Shown: one piece after another, positions 47,372 through 58,027 of the stretch
Layout of the letters: each line of letters starts with the position of its first letter
How positions within the stretch are numbered: position 1 is the stretch's first letter
Source: Eubacteriales bacterium
Lineage (GTDB): Bacteria; Bacillota; Clostridia; Acetivibrionales; JANLFN01
Direction of reading: 5' to 3'
Assembly (NCBI GenBank): GCA_024655885.1
Contig: JANLFN010000001.1
Coordinates: 248,001 to 312,000, forward strand
DNA length: 64,000 bases
Translations under genes and position numbers: made by a program
The notes under the pieces: model-generated
Database searches by the model: none
What the model saw: only the letters and a program-made list of their open reading frames with translations
What the model was told of the DNA's origin: nothing

Positions 47372-48967
47372 TCAGTCCCATTCGTCTGACAGCCAATTTC
47401 TTAAAAGCTGAGCAACAGCTTCCGGTTTTTGCCTGACAAATTTGTCAATCTGCTTCTTAACCTCGGATTTCTCTTCCAAATCGATTTCAGGCAGTTCTTC
47501 CTCTTTCTCAGGAACAATAAATCTCGGGCCGGCCTCTTCCACCGCCGCCACTTCCTGTACAGGAATTTGTTCCGTCACAGCCGCAGGTTTTCTTCTTGGA
47601 AGCATCGCCAGCATAAGTCCGACAATAAGCAACAGTATCAGGGCAAAAAAGCCGTAATCGTTGATAAGATTTTTAATCCTGTCCGAAAGGGGTATGTTTA
47701 CCGCCTCGGCAGGGGCCAGCTTGTATTTGTTGACAGCAATATTGGCAACCGGAATTCCTGTGGCTTTGCTGACATCTTCCTTAAACTGGTCTAAAAACGC
47801 CTGTGAAAGCTTAGCTTCATCTGTGACCCTTTTCCCATAGCAGAGTGTAACCGTCATTGTGGATTTGTCGGGCACCAGATCACCCAAGGCCTTTTCGGCT
47901 TCGGTAGTGGACCTGGTATAATCATAATTTTCCGTAACATCCGTCTTTTTATAGGTAGAATTTCCTTGAGTCACTGTAGGATAGGAGGGCGTTCCCGTAG
48001 TCCCCGGGTTTGAATTGATTCCCGGTTGACCATTCATTTGGCCGTTTTGTAAATCCTCGGTAATTTTTCTGCTGCTAATAAGCGCTCCTCCGTCTTGATA
48101 GCCTTCCGGCCTGGCAACTCCCTGGGTAACGGATTTTAATTTGTTAAAGTCCAATACAGGATTTGCAACCACCCGGATACTGTCAAAGTTATCAAACTGG
48201 CCATTGAACATATCGTACACATTCTTCTCCAGCTCTTTTTTCTTTTGTATGCGCAGTTTTTCCTGGGTATTGGCGGCAGTCACCCCATCGTCCTCAGAAT
48301 CACTGTTCAAGACGTTTAAATTATTGTCAACTACTGTGACATCTTTGGGATTCAGGTTTTCCACACTCCTGGAAACCACCATGACAATACCTTTTACCTG
48401 TTCCTGGGTAAGTTCTCCTTTCGGTGTTATTCTAACGTATGCCGTGGGTCTCTTGTCGTTATTGGCGTCCCCAATAAACATAGACTGCTCGGGCAGCGCC
48501 AGGTCAACGTCGGCATCCGCCACATTATCAAACATCTTGAGCTTTGCAATAAGAGTGGTCTTCTTGTAATTCTCCCACAGCTTTTTCTTGTCGCTTTCGG
48601 TGGTATTGATTTGTATCATTTTAAAAGCATCTTCGAAACTCATCCCGGATTTGGGATATCCGTTTTGGAAAAGCAAGACTTGCGCTTTGTTGTTGTCCTT
48701 TGCATTGATATATATGCTGCTTCCGTTATCACGCAAAGAATACTTGATCTTTTGATTGTCCAAGATTTTTGCCATTTCGCCGATATCCTTAGGGTCCGCA
48801 TTGCGGATCAAAGGGACATAATTAGGCCTGGTTAACAAAATAATTCCCGCTGCTATGGCCACAACCAGAATGGCTGATATTATGTAAATCCGTGTCTTCT
48901 GTGATTTATCCAAATTTCCCCAAAATTCAAGAAGCTTCCGTTGAAGCCTTGAAATTACTTCAGGCAT
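47372..48967 (-). CDS. fliF: FliF MS-ring protein
   Basis: Two TMs; YINAKDNNKAQVLLFQNGYPKSGMSFEDAF; DADVDLALPEQSMF; C-terminal RNWLSDEWD. Confidence 0.96.
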   Translation of the reverse strand: MPEVISRLQRKLLEFWGNLDKSQKTRIYIISAILVVAIAAGIILLTRPNYVPLIRNADPKDIGEMAKILDNQKIKYSLRDNGSSIYINAKDNNKAQVLLFQNGYPKSGMSFEDAFKMIQINTTESDKKKLWENYKKTTLIAKLKMFDNVADADVDLALPEQSMFIGDANNDKRPTAYVRITPKGELTQEQVKGIVMVVSRSVENLNPKDVTVVDNNLNVLNSDSEDDGVTAANTQEKLRIQKKKELEKNVYDMFNGQFDNFDSIRVVANPVLDFNKLKSVTQGVARPEGYQDGGALISSRKITEDLQNGQMNGQPGINSNPGTTGTPSYPTVTQGNSTYKKTDVTENYDYTRSTTEAEKALGDLVPDKSTMTVTLCYGKRVTDEAKLSQAFLDQFKEDVSKATGIPVANIAVNKYKLAPAEAVNIPLSDRIKNLINDYGFFALILLLIVGLMLAMLPRRKPAAVTEQIPVQEVAAVEEAGPRFIVPEKEEELPEIDLEEKSEVKKQIDKFVRQKPEAVAQLLRNWLSDEWD

Positions 48968-49033
48968 TTATAGAATCACCACCTCTGTTGTATGGCTTCA
49001 TCATTAGTGTATATTTTGAACATTAGCTTTATA

Positions 49034-49348
49034 TTAGATCTGCATCCTCATGATTTCTGTATAGGCATCGAGTATTTTATTTCTGATTTGCATTGTAAAC
49101 TGAAGAGCAATATCGGCTTTCTCAGATGCAATCATGACATCATGGATATTATCCGTCTTTCCCGCCGCGAAATCGTCGTTTATCTGTTGGGACTGCAACA
49201 GCAAGTCATTGGTCCTATTAATGGCATCATTTAAAAATTCCGCAAAACTCTTGGCCTCTTTTTCATTTCCCCCCGTATCTTCGATGGCCGAAGCTGCCGC
49301 GGATACCGGGTTCAAATTGCTGATACCGCTTATCCCGCTGGTCGTCAT
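49034..49348 (-). CDS. fliE: FliE basal body protein
   Basis: SFAEFLNDAINRTNDLLLQSQQINDDFAAGKTDNIHDVMIASEKADIALQFTMQIRNKILDAYTEIMRMQI. Confidence 0.95.
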   Translation of the reverse strand: MTTSGISGISNLNPVSAAASAIEDTGGNEKEAKSFAEFLNDAINRTNDLLLQSQQINDDFAAGKTDNIHDVMIASEKADIALQFTMQIRNKILDAYTEIMRMQI

Positions 49349-49538
49349 ATTTTTCCCCCCTTATTTCCCAAAGGACAGGCAACCGGGATTCAAGCTTTGG
49401 ATAAACCTCTGCCCGTAGAATTTTATGAATCCTCCACAAGATTTTTACCCTTTTGTCCCACCCTTTAATCATAGAACGAATTTTTTATGGAATTGTTTAT
49501 TTTATGTAATCTTATATTTTCCCGGCCTTAACCTGTTC

Positions 49539-49982
49539 CTAACGGCCTATGTCAAGGGCTTTCATTGCCATGCCTTTTGTGGTGTTTATGGATGTAACAT
49601 TCGCTTCGTAGGCCCTGGTGGCGGAAATCATGTCCACCATCTCCGTAATGATATCCACATTGGGCATCTCCACATAGCCGTCCTTGTCGGCATCGGGGTG
49701 TCCCGGATCATAAACCTTTTTAAATGGTGTAGGATCTTCCGTAATTTTTACAACCCTTACCCCGCTCCCCACAAGCTTTTCCCCGTCGGCTTCAGCTAAA
49801 TAATCAGAAAAAGGGGCTGTTGCAGACCTTTCCTCAAAAACAACCGTTTTTCTTCTGTACGGCGTTCCCTTTTCCGTCCTTGTGGTATTAGCATTTGCAA
49901 TATTCTGGGATAAGATATCCATCCGCAGCCTTTGGGCTGTTAAACCGGAGGCGCTGATATCAAGTGAAGTGAAGTAACCCAT
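49539..49982 (-). CDS. flgC: FlgC rod protein
   Basis: MGYFTSLDISASGLTAQRLRMDILSQNIANANTTRTEKGTPYRRK; C-terminal MISATRAYEANVTSINTTKGMAMKALDIGR. Confidence 0.97.
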   Translation of the reverse strand: MGYFTSLDISASGLTAQRLRMDILSQNIANANTTRTEKGTPYRRKTVVFEERSATAPFSDYLAEADGEKLVGSGVRVVKITEDPTPFKKVYDPGHPDADKDGYVEMPNVDIITEMVDMISATRAYEANVTSINTTKGMAMKALDIGR

Positions 49983-49985
49983 TTA

Positions 49986-50393
49986 TCATCTTCTCCCTTC
50001 ATAAATAGCTGATTTTATCTTTTTGAACTCCGCGTCCAAACCTTGAATCAGGGTATTGTACTGGATGGTATTTTTGGCCATAGAGGCCATTTCACTGTCT
50101 ATATCCACGCTATTCCCGTCAAGGCGCATGCTCAGGGATTGATTGTCCTCAGAAACTTTCAGTTCAATGCTGTCCACATCCCTTTCACCGATAGGTATGT
50201 GTCTTTTGTCCGTCCTAATCCCTTTTAACCCGCTTTCAGCCTCACTCAGATACTCCTCGAAGGCGACCGATTTTCTTTTATATCCGGGTGTGTCTACATT
50301 GGCAATATTCTGCGAAATTGCTTCATTTCTTAGCCATGTGGCATCAAGTGCTTTTTCCAACAGCTTTGTCTGGTTAAACAACCTGTCTATCAC
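49986..50393 (-). CDS. flgB: FlgB rod protein
   Basis: LRNEAISQNIANVDTPGYKRKSVAFEEYL. Confidence 0.96.
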   Translation of the reverse strand: MIDRLFNQTKLLEKALDATWLRNEAISQNIANVDTPGYKRKSVAFEEYLSEAESGLKGIRTDKRHIPIGERDVDSIELKVSEDNQSLSMRLDGNSVDIDSEMASMAKNTIQYNTLIQGLDAEFKKIKSAIYEGRR

Positions 50394-50662
50394 AATATGA
50401 AACCTCCTTGGAAATATTGTTTTTGCGCCTTAATCCGGATCACTCGCTTCAATTCCCAGCCCTTTCATCCTTTATGTCAACTACATCTCCATTTTTTACC
50501 GGTATTTTATTTTCACATACTATTTATTTCGACATATGGCAAAAAATATTTATGCAATTTTACCATTTTTTGTGTATAACAATACGGCAACCCAAAAACT
50601 GACATACATTTGAATACATATTAGCATATTTTCTCAAATAATACAACAATATAACGTATTAT

Positions 50663-50692
50663 AAATAAAAAATAACCACCATATGGTGGCGT
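50663..50692 (-). terminator. Intrinsic terminator downstream of trmFO
   Basis: CCACCATATGGTGG perfect palindrome followed on minus strand by TTATTTTTTATTT. Confidence 0.75.
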
Positions 50693-50735
50693 GTAACAGA
50701 ATTCGCTTCTGGAAAAGGTTTTTTATGAAAGAGAT

Positions 50736-52049
50736 TTACACATTTATTTCTTCTGCTATTCTCCCTATTGTTTCAAGGGCCAACCGGGCAATCTCATAAT
50801 TTTTCTTCCTTTTGTCTTTAATTTTTATTCCCGGGTTTTCCATCAGCCCGAAATTTATATTCATGGGCTGAAAATTTTTTACATGAGGATTGGAAATGTA
50901 ATTACTCAGTGCGCCGATAGCGGTATTTGGAGGAAAGCACACCTCTTTTCTCCCAAGAATGCACATGGCCGCATTAATCCCGGCCACCATGCCGGATGAG
51001 GTTGACTCCATATAGCCCTCCACTCCCGTAATTTGTCCTGCAAAAAATAAACCCGGCTTGTTTCTCACCCTGTATGTGGGCTCAAGCAATTGAGGCGAAT
51101 TGATAAACGTGTTCCTGTGCATGACGCCAAACCTGACAAATTCAGCCTTTTCAAGTCCAGGGATGAGCCTGAATACCCGTCTTTGCTCGTCCCATTTCAG
51201 TCTTGTCTGGAAGCCTACGATATTATATAAGGTTTTTTCACCATTGTCCTGCCGCAATTGCACCACCGCGTAGGGCTCTTTTCCTGTGGCGGGGTCAATT
51301 AAACCGACAGGCTTTAAAGGGCCGAACCGGAGAGTATCTTTTCCCCTTTTGGCAATACTTTCCACAGGCATACACCCCTCGAACAGAACCTCCCTGTCAA
51401 AATCCTTTACATCCGCCAGCGGTGCTTTGACCAGTTCGTCCCAAAACTGCTCGTACTGTTCCTTATTCATAGGGCAGTTGATATAGTCCTCCCCGCCTTT
51501 GCCATACCGGGAAGCTTTGAAAGCTTTTTCCATGTTGATTGAATCGTACGTTATTATAGGCGCAGCCGCGTCAAAAAAATACAGGTACTCCCCACTGATA
51601 TTCCGTCGGATATGTTCAAAAAGACTATCCGACGTCAGTGGCCCCGTGGCCACGATTGTAATGCCGTCATCCGTAATTTCAGCAACTTCCTTGCGGATCA
51701 CAGTTATATTTTCTCTGCCGGATATCAATTCAGTTACCATGCGTGAAAATTTTTCACGGTCAACAGCCAGTGCACCTCCTGCAGGAATTCTTGTTGCATC
51801 GGCACATTTCATGATAATTGAATTCAGCCGGCGCATTTCTTCTTTTAAAAGGCCCACAGCATTCTCCAGTCGGTCCGAACGAAGTGAATTGCTGCAAACA
51901 AGCTCAGCAAAACTATTCAAGTGGTGCGCTGGTGAAAATACCAGCGGCTTCATTTCATAAAGATTGACTTTTATTCCCCTGGTCGCAATTTGCCAGGCCG
52001 CTTCGCAGCCTGCAAGTCCGGCCCCTATTACATTGACATGTCCTGACAT
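50736..52049 (-). CDS. trmFO: TrmFO methylenetetrahydrofolate-tRNA methyltransferase
   Basis: [62 protein letters not shown]. Confidence 0.97.
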   Translation of the reverse strand: MSGHVNVIGAGLAGCEAAWQIATRGIKVNLYEMKPLVFSPAHHLNSFAELVCSNSLRSDRLENAVGLLKEEMRRLNSIIMKCADATRIPAGGALAVDREKFSRMVTELISGRENITVIRKEVAEITDDGITIVATGPLTSDSLFEHIRRNISGEYLYFFDAAAPIITYDSINMEKAFKASRYGKGGEDYINCPMNKEQYEQFWDELVKAPLADVKDFDREVLFEGCMPVESIAKRGKDTLRFGPLKPVGLIDPATGKEPYAVVQLRQDNGEKTLYNIVGFQTRLKWDEQRRVFRLIPGLEKAEFVRFGVMHRNTFINSPQLLEPTYRVRNKPGLFFAGQITGVEGYMESTSSGMVAGINAAMCILGRKEVCFPPNTAIGALSNYISNPHVKNFQPMNINFGLMENPGIKIKDKRKKNYEIARLALETIGRIAEEINV

Positions 52050-52094
52050 ACATACCTCATTCTATAAATCGGAATAAATCTGAGCCTAAATCTC

Positions 52095-54173
52095 CTATTG
52101 TCTCCTGGAATACTGGCAGCTGTCATTGCTGCACTTCAGCAGTGCCTTTTCCCCGGAAAGCTTTCTTACCAGGAAGTTGCCGCAGTTAGGACAGCTTTCT
52201 TTGGTAGGTTTATCCCAGGTCATGAAACTGCACGTGGGGTTGTTTTCACACCCAAGGTACTTCCTACCCTTTTTTGTCTTTTTAATCAACACCTTCCCCC
52301 CGCACTTAGGACAATGGACACCGGCTTCTTCCAATATAGGCCTCGCATTTCTGCACTCGGGAAAGCCCGGACAGGCAAGAAATTTCCCAAAACGACCGTT
52401 TTTTATAACCATGTTTCTGCCGCACTTCTCACATTTGATATCCGTCACCTCATCAGGGACTTCCACATGGCCTATTTTGGAGTCCGCTTCCTGGAGCACA
52501 TCCATAAACGGCCCGTAAAAATCTTTCATGACCTCCACCCATTTTTTATCGCCTTCCTCTATGCCATCCAGTTTATCCTCCAACTGCGCAGTAAATTTAA
52601 CATCCACAATATCTTTAAAATAATTTTTCATTATATCGGTAACGATCTTACCCAATTCGGTGGGAATTAAAAATTTCTTTTCCTTCTCCACATACCCTCT
52701 GGCAAGTATAGTTGTAATGGTGGGGGCATAGGTACTGGGCCTCCCGATTCCTTTTTCCTCAAGAGCTTTAACCAGTGTGGCTTCGGTATACCTCGGGGGG
52801 GGCTGAGTAAAATGCTGTTTGGAATCCAGCTTTTTCAGTCCCAGCACTTCACCCTCCATCAGTACAGGAATGTTTTCATTTCCATCCTCTGTTTCCTCAT
52901 CCCTGCCTTCAATGTATACCACAATAAATCCGGGAAATTTGATCTTGGAGCCGTTTGCCTTGAACAGGTATTTGGAAACGCCAATATCCACGGCGACCGT
53001 GTCATAAACTGCAGATGCCATCTGACTTGCAACAAACCTATCCCACACCAGCTTATACAGCTTAAACTGCTCATTGCTTAGGGATTCCCTTATAGACTCG
53101 GGCTCCAGTGTTATATGGGTAGGCCTGATGGCTTCGTGGGCATCCTGGGAGGCGCTCTTATTCTTATAAACCCTCACTTCTTCGGGAACATATTTTTCAC
53201 CGTACTTGTTTTTTATAAAAGCCCTGGCTTCCTGCTGTGCTTCCGAAGAAATTCTGGTCGAATCGGTACGGATATAGGTAATCAAGCCCAACGGGCCTTG
53301 CCCTTTGACTTCAATGCCTTCATACAACTGCTGGGCCACCATCATGGTCTTCTTTGTGGTAAAGCCCAGTTTTCTTGACGCTTCCTGCTGTAAAGTGCTT
53401 GTAATAAAAGGAGGAGCCGGAGATTTTCTTTTTTCACCTGTCTTTACTTTTTTAACGGTGTAGGTATCTTTTTCAATTTCCTTCAATATTGTTTGGACCT
53501 GTTCTTCATTCTTTAGGTCGATTTTTTCTGTAGCCGTGCCGTAGAATTTTGCGTCAAAAGAAGCTTTTGTTTTCTTCTGTACAAGTTTTGCCTCAATGGT
53601 CCAATATTCTTCAGGCACAAACTTCTCAATCTCTTCCTCCCTGTCGCAAATCAGCCTGGCTGCCACCGATTGCACCCTCCCCGCACTCAGGCCTTTTCTT
53701 ACTTTTTTCCACAATATGGGACTTATTTTATAGCCTACAATTCGATCCAGAATTCTCCTTGCCTGTTGCGCGTCCACCAGGTCCCGGTCAATTTCCCTGG
53801 GGGATTTTATTGCATTTTTTACAGCATTCTTAGTTATTTCATTGAAAGTTATCCTGCATTTTTCATTTTCACCGATATTCAGCAAATTGGCAAGATGCCA
53901 CGAAATTGCCTCTCCTTCACGGTCAGGGTCTGTAGCAAGGTATACCTTGTCGGCGCTCTTTGCCTTCTTTTTCAGCTTGCTGATCAAATCGCCTTTCCCA
54001 CGGATGGTAATGTACTTCGGCTCAAAATTATTTTCAATGTCCACGCCCATTTGGCTTTTAGGCAAATCCCTTACATGCCCCATGGATGCAACAATTGTAT
54101 ATCCCTTGCCCAAAAATTTCCCTATGGTCTTTGCCTTTGCAGGTGATTCAACTATTACTAAATTTTCCGCCAT
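52095..54173 (-). CDS. topA: DNA topoisomerase I
   Basis: VIVESPAKAKTIGKFLG, SMGHVRDLP, TDPDREGEAISWHL, LITYIRTDSTRIS, Cys4 zinc ribbons at C-terminus. Confidence 0.98.
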   Translation of the reverse strand: MAENLVIVESPAKAKTIGKFLGKGYTIVASMGHVRDLPKSQMGVDIENNFEPKYITIRGKGDLISKLKKKAKSADKVYLATDPDREGEAISWHLANLLNIGENEKCRITFNEITKNAVKNAIKSPREIDRDLVDAQQARRILDRIVGYKISPILWKKVRKGLSAGRVQSVAARLICDREEEIEKFVPEEYWTIEAKLVQKKTKASFDAKFYGTATEKIDLKNEEQVQTILKEIEKDTYTVKKVKTGEKRKSPAPPFITSTLQQEASRKLGFTTKKTMMVAQQLYEGIEVKGQGPLGLITYIRTDSTRISSEAQQEARAFIKNKYGEKYVPEEVRVYKNKSASQDAHEAIRPTHITLEPESIRESLSNEQFKLYKLVWDRFVASQMASAVYDTVAVDIGVSKYLFKANGSKIKFPGFIVVYIEGRDEETEDGNENIPVLMEGEVLGLKKLDSKQHFTQPPPRYTEATLVKALEEKGIGRPSTYAPTITTILARGYVEKEKKFLIPTELGKIVTDIMKNYFKDIVDVKFTAQLEDKLDGIEEGDKKWVEVMKDFYGPFMDVLQEADSKIGHVEVPDEVTDIKCEKCGRNMVIKNGRFGKFLACPGFPECRNARPILEEAGVHCPKCGGKVLIKKTKKGRKYLGCENNPTCSFMTWDKPTKESCPNCGNFLVRKLSGEKALLKCSNDSCQYSRRQ

Positions 54174-54347
54174 TTTATTCCTCCATAAATTATTGTCTGC
54201 TGGCTGTCAGCTTGTTTTTGAAGCCATGGTCTTTTATCTCTCCTCTATGGACCAGCAACTAACCACGATCAAAACTGAAACACCCTTTTGCTGCTTATCA
54301 CTTGATTATATATATTAGCAATATTTTTTAATAAAATCTATATTTTT

Positions 54348-55493
54348 TTACACTTTTATCTTATACACCTTCCCCGGCATCTGTTCAACCACACCTTTCA
54401 GCTCCAGCATAACAAGCGCCGAATTTACAAGCTGTATGCCCAAACCGCTCTGCTTTGACAGCACATCAATATGCAAGGGCTCGTTTCGCAAATGCTCTAC
54501 CAGCCTCCTTTCATTCTCATCCAACCCCTTGAAAATATTTTCTTCTTTCTTTTCTTTAATGCCTTGGCAATTAGTATTATATGTCCTTTGATAAAAAATA
54601 AATTCCTCAAGAATATCTTCCGCGCAGGTTACAATTTTCGCGCCGTCCTTAATCAGCTTGTTTGTTCCCCTGCTGACGGGACTGGTAATATTGCCCGGTA
54701 CCGCAAACACCTCTCTTCCCTGCTCAAGGGCAAAATTAGCCGTAATCAAGGAGCCGCTTTTCTCGTTTGCCTCTATTATGACAGTCCCCATTGAAAGCCC
54801 GCTTATAATTCTATTTCTTGCCGGAAAGTTTTGAGGTAGGGGAGGAACTCCGGGTAAGTACTCGGATATGACCGCACCTGTTTGGGCAATTCTTTCCATG
54901 AGCTCTTTATTTTCGGCAGGGTATGCCTTGTCAAGACCGCAGCCTAATACGGCAATGGTTCTGCCTCCCGCCTTCAGAGCCCCCTTTTGCGCACTGGCGT
55001 CTATGCCCCTGGCCATGCCGCTGACAATTGTAATGCCATAACCCGCCAAGTCATAGCTTAGCCTTTCCGCCATAGTCAGCCCGTATAAAGACGCATTCCT
55101 TGACCCCACCACTGCCACCGCTTTTTCATCTTTTAGAAGACTTCCCCGGACATATAAGGCCACAGGAGGGTCATATATATTTTTAAGACACTCAGGGTAT
55201 ATCTCCTCCTGTATATTTATTACTTTGATTCCGTATTTGTTAATATTCTCTATGTGCCTGCTTACATCCTCCCTGAGGTTTTTATCCAACAGACGGCATA
55301 CAGAGCCGCCATTCAAAAATGAAATTTTCCTGAGCTCTTCTTCAGAAGCATCCCACAGGCCTGCCGGGTCTTTGAAATACTCCAGCAGCCGGTTCTTTTT
55401 CCTCGAGCCCATACCGGGTATAGAGCTCAGCCACACCCAATAAAACATACTGTCAAACATTTTATACCCCACTTTACAATGATTCAACCGCAC
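54348..55493 (-). CDS. dprA: DprA DNA-processing protein
   Basis: AVVGSRNASLYGLTMAERLSYDLAGYGITIVSGMARGIDASAQKGAL; SGSLITANFALEQGREVFAVPGN. Confidence 0.97.
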   Translation of the reverse strand: MRLNHCKVGYKMFDSMFYWVWLSSIPGMGSRKKNRLLEYFKDPAGLWDASEEELRKISFLNGGSVCRLLDKNLREDVSRHIENINKYGIKVINIQEEIYPECLKNIYDPPVALYVRGSLLKDEKAVAVVGSRNASLYGLTMAERLSYDLAGYGITIVSGMARGIDASAQKGALKAGGRTIAVLGCGLDKAYPAENKELMERIAQTGAVISEYLPGVPPLPQNFPARNRIISGLSMGTVIIEANEKSGSLITANFALEQGREVFAVPGNITSPVSRGTNKLIKDGAKIVTCAEDILEEFIFYQRTYNTNCQGIKEKKEENIFKGLDENERRLVEHLRNEPLHIDVLSKQSGLGIQLVNSALVMLELKGVVEQMPGKVYKIKV

Positions 55494-57040
55494 CAGAATT
55501 TGCGGTCCAGGCTTCTGTACTGAATGGCCTCCGCCAGATGGGAAGTTTTAATCTCTTCGCTTTCTTCCATGTCGGCAATGGTTCTCGCCACCTTTAATAT
55601 CCTGCTGTGGGCTCTTGCACTGAGGCCCAATTTTTCAAAGGAGTTTTTCAAAAGTTCCCTTCCTTTTTCATCCAGCCTGCAGTATTTGTTTATCATGGAT
55701 GGCGTGAGCTGGGAATTGGAATAAATTTCCATACCCTTATACCTCTCCAATTGAATCCTCCTCGCCTTATTCACCCTTTCCCTGATCACTGCGGAGTTTT
55801 CTTCCTCTTTGGTACTTTCAAGCTCCTTGTATTTCACCGATGCCACCTCGATATGGATGTCTATCCTGTCCAGCAGGGGACCGCTGAGTCTTCCCAGATA
55901 CGCCTGTACCTGTTTGGGAGTGCAGCTGCACTGTCTTGCGGGGTCCAATAGATTCCCACATTTACACGGATTGGCCGCACATATGAGAGTGGCCTTTGCG
56001 GGATAACTCAGGCTGGCGTTAACTCTTGAAATAGTGACCATTCCGTCTTCAAGCGGCTGTCTCAGCACTTCCAGCGCATCTTTCGCAAACTCCGGAAGCT
56101 CGTCCAGGAAAAGTACCCCGTAATGAGCAAGGCTTATTTCACCGGGCTTGGGATACCTGCCTCCTCCCACCAGGCTCACGTTGCTTACGGTATGATGGGG
56201 TGAACGGAAAGGCCTGCTGGTAATCAGCGAGGTTTTAGGAGGAAGCAGCCCTGCAATACTGTGGATTTTTGTCACCTCAAGAGCCTCCTCGAAAGTCATG
56301 GTGGGCAGTATGGTGGGAAGCCTCTTTGCAAGCATGGTTTTTCCAGAACCCGGGGACCCGATCATGAGACAGTTATGTGCTCCCGAGGCCGCCACCTCCA
56401 GGGCGCGCTTTACGTTTTCCTGGCCTTTTACATCGGCAAAATCCAGTTCATGCGATATACTGTTCTTAAATATGCCATCGATATCTATCCTATGGGTTTC
56501 GATCTGTTTTTTTCCGTTAAGGTGTTCCACTATTTCGGACATATTCCTTACAGGCAGTACATTCAGCCCCTTGACCACCGCCGCTTCGTCCGCATTGGCT
56601 TCCGGCAGTACAAAGTACTCCACCTCTGACTGCAGGGCGCATACCGCCATCGACAGTATCCCGTTGACAGGCTTTACTTCCCCGTCCAGCGACAGCTCTC
56701 CCACAAACATGTATTTTCCCAGTTGTTCCGTACTTATCTGCTGTGTTGCTGCCAAAATTCCCAATGCTATGGGAAGGTCCAGGGCAGATCCTTCTTTTTT
56801 CATGTTCGCAGGTGCCAGATTTACGGTTATCCTCCTTACGGGAAAATCCAGGCCCGTGTTGTGAATGGACGCCCTCACCCGCTCCTTTGACTCCTTTACA
56901 GCCACATCACCCAATCCTACAATTTCAAATGCCGGAATCCCGCTGCTTATATCCGTTTCCACCTCGATCACATAACCGTCGATTCCCATTAAACCGCAGC
57001 TTTTTACCTTGGACAACATATGCAAACCCCTTTTTAACAA
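55484..57040 (-). CDS. comM: ComM/YifB family Mg-chelatase-like ATPase (track start MLKRGLHMLSK; likely start MLSKVKSC)
   Basis: CLMIGSPGSGKTMLAKRLPTILP; RPFRSPHHTVSNVSLVGGG; LLFLDELPEF. Confidence 0.96.
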   Translation of the reverse strand: MLKRGLHMLSKVKSCGLMGIDGYVIEVETDISSGIPAFEIVGLGDVAVKESKERVRASIHNTGLDFPVRRITVNLAPANMKKEGSALDLPIALGILAATQQISTEQLGKYMFVGELSLDGEVKPVNGILSMAVCALQSEVEYFVLPEANADEAAVVKGLNVLPVRNMSEIVEHLNGKKQIETHRIDIDGIFKNSISHELDFADVKGQENVKRALEVAASGAHNCLMIGSPGSGKTMLAKRLPTILPTMTFEEALEVTKIHSIAGLLPPKTSLITSRPFRSPHHTVSNVSLVGGGRYPKPGEISLAHYGVLFLDELPEFAKDALEVLRQPLEDGMVTISRVNASLSYPAKATLICAANPCKCGNLLDPARQCSCTPKQVQAYLGRLSGPLLDRIDIHIEVASVKYKELESTKEEENSAVIRERVNKARRIQLERYKGMEIYSNSQLTPSMINKYCRLDEKGRELLKNSFEKLGLSARAHSRILKVARTIADMEESEEIKTSHLAEAIQYRSLDRKFWCG

Positions 57041-57265
57041 ATTATGTTATTTATTACAACATAATACTACAATAATTTTGTAAAAATGTATACATTTTTT
57101 TTAAATTTTGTATGACTTTAGGTTATCAAAGATTTCACATATAGGTTGACACTCCCACGCCTTTCCAGAATTCATGCAAGTCGGCTGTCGTCATTTTTAT
57201 AAGTTTGTAACCATTCCGGCCTCCAGATCGTAATATATAGCATAAGTTATTGAGGTGGTATACAT

Positions 57266-57358
57266 ATGGGCTTTGATAAAGGAGACATACATGGCGATAG
57301 CTCGCTAATTTTATTTTTCATTATTGTATTCCTTATTTTGTTTGGTAAATTATGGTAA
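57266..57358 (+). CDS. Tiny membrane peptide (30 aa), YjcZ/TIGR01732-like sporulation peptide candidate
   Basis: MGFDKGDIHGDSSLILFFIIVFLILFGKLW; upstream GAGGTGG ribosome-binding site; hydrophobic C-terminal helix; not in ORF track (short). Confidence 0.55.
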   Translation: MGFDKGDIHGDSSLILFFIIVFLILFGKLW

Positions 57359-57730
57359 TTCAGATGCGACGATTACAAGACTCAAGAACCTCTGTAGGCT
57401 ATCGCAAGATAGCCCCCCTTCCCTTACCGTTGCATATACCTGCTGGTAAGTGATTAAGCCGGGAATACCCGGCCTTCTTAACGCTGCCCATTTTCATACG
57501 TATTGTAAGTAGATACTCCAATTCCTGATATCCTCCAGCCATTTCTTCTTGTATTTTTTCTTTTGATATTCCTGCTTCTGCTAAACTAACCGGCCTTTGA
57601 CTACCTTCAAGTTTCACATTCAGAAAAATTCAGTAAAATTTTCTTTTTTGTGAAACATAGTTTTTTTAATTTTTTGTGCTAAAACTAAAATGTTCACATA
57701 ATGTGAAAGGGATTACTTTGGAGTGAACAC

Positions 57731-58027
57731 ATGAAGAAGGTTATAATTTTACTGACGATATTGTCATCTTATATTTTCCAAACTGCCTGCGGAAATAAAG
57801 AAGCTGCACTTAAACAGGCGGACGAAAATCAACCTGCCAAAGAAGCTATTATTAATGATGACAAATCTGTTGAGCAGTCCAATGAACAGCATTCTGAGAG
57901 TGTGTCAGGGAATACAACTACCGTGCTGGCGCCATATCCCATTCGTAAGTGGATGAAGCAAACAGGTCAGGGCATCCAATATAAATCAATCCAAAAATTT
58001 TTTTATCATTTCCAGGCTGCTGTTTAA
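57731..58027 (+). CDS. Short putative lipoprotein, possibly truncated
   Basis: Signal peptide and lipobox-like MKKVIILLTILSSYIFQTACGNKE; 3' end overlaps convergent Maf gene by about 40 nt. Confidence 0.5.
   Translation: MKKVIILLTILSSYIFQTACGNKEAALKQADENQPAKEAIINDDKSVEQSNEQHSESVSGNTTTVLAPYPIRKWMKQTGQGIQYKSIQKFFYHFQAAV

Noticed and set aside
50641-50662. TACAACAATATAACGTATTATAA resembles part of the 28-bp recombinase site
   Set aside because: Only about 10 contiguous matching bases in AT-rich intergenic DNA and no second arm; likely chance
50394-50735. Possible c-di-GMP riboswitch or strong promoter in the long leader before flgB
   Set aside because: No recognisable GEMM-type core or convincing -35/-10 pair on inspection; needs a covariance-model scan and TSS mapping
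52791-52803. C8/G8 homopolymer within topA as possible phase-variable tract
   Set aside because: Encodes the Pro-Pro-Pro run of the FTQPPPRYTEA motif, conserved in topoisomerase I as I recall it; frameshift would destroy an essential gene
57399-57617. 72-aa minus ORF between comM and maf
   Set aside because: C-terminal half is composed of hairpin sequence and no family was recognised; kept only as a structured-region finding
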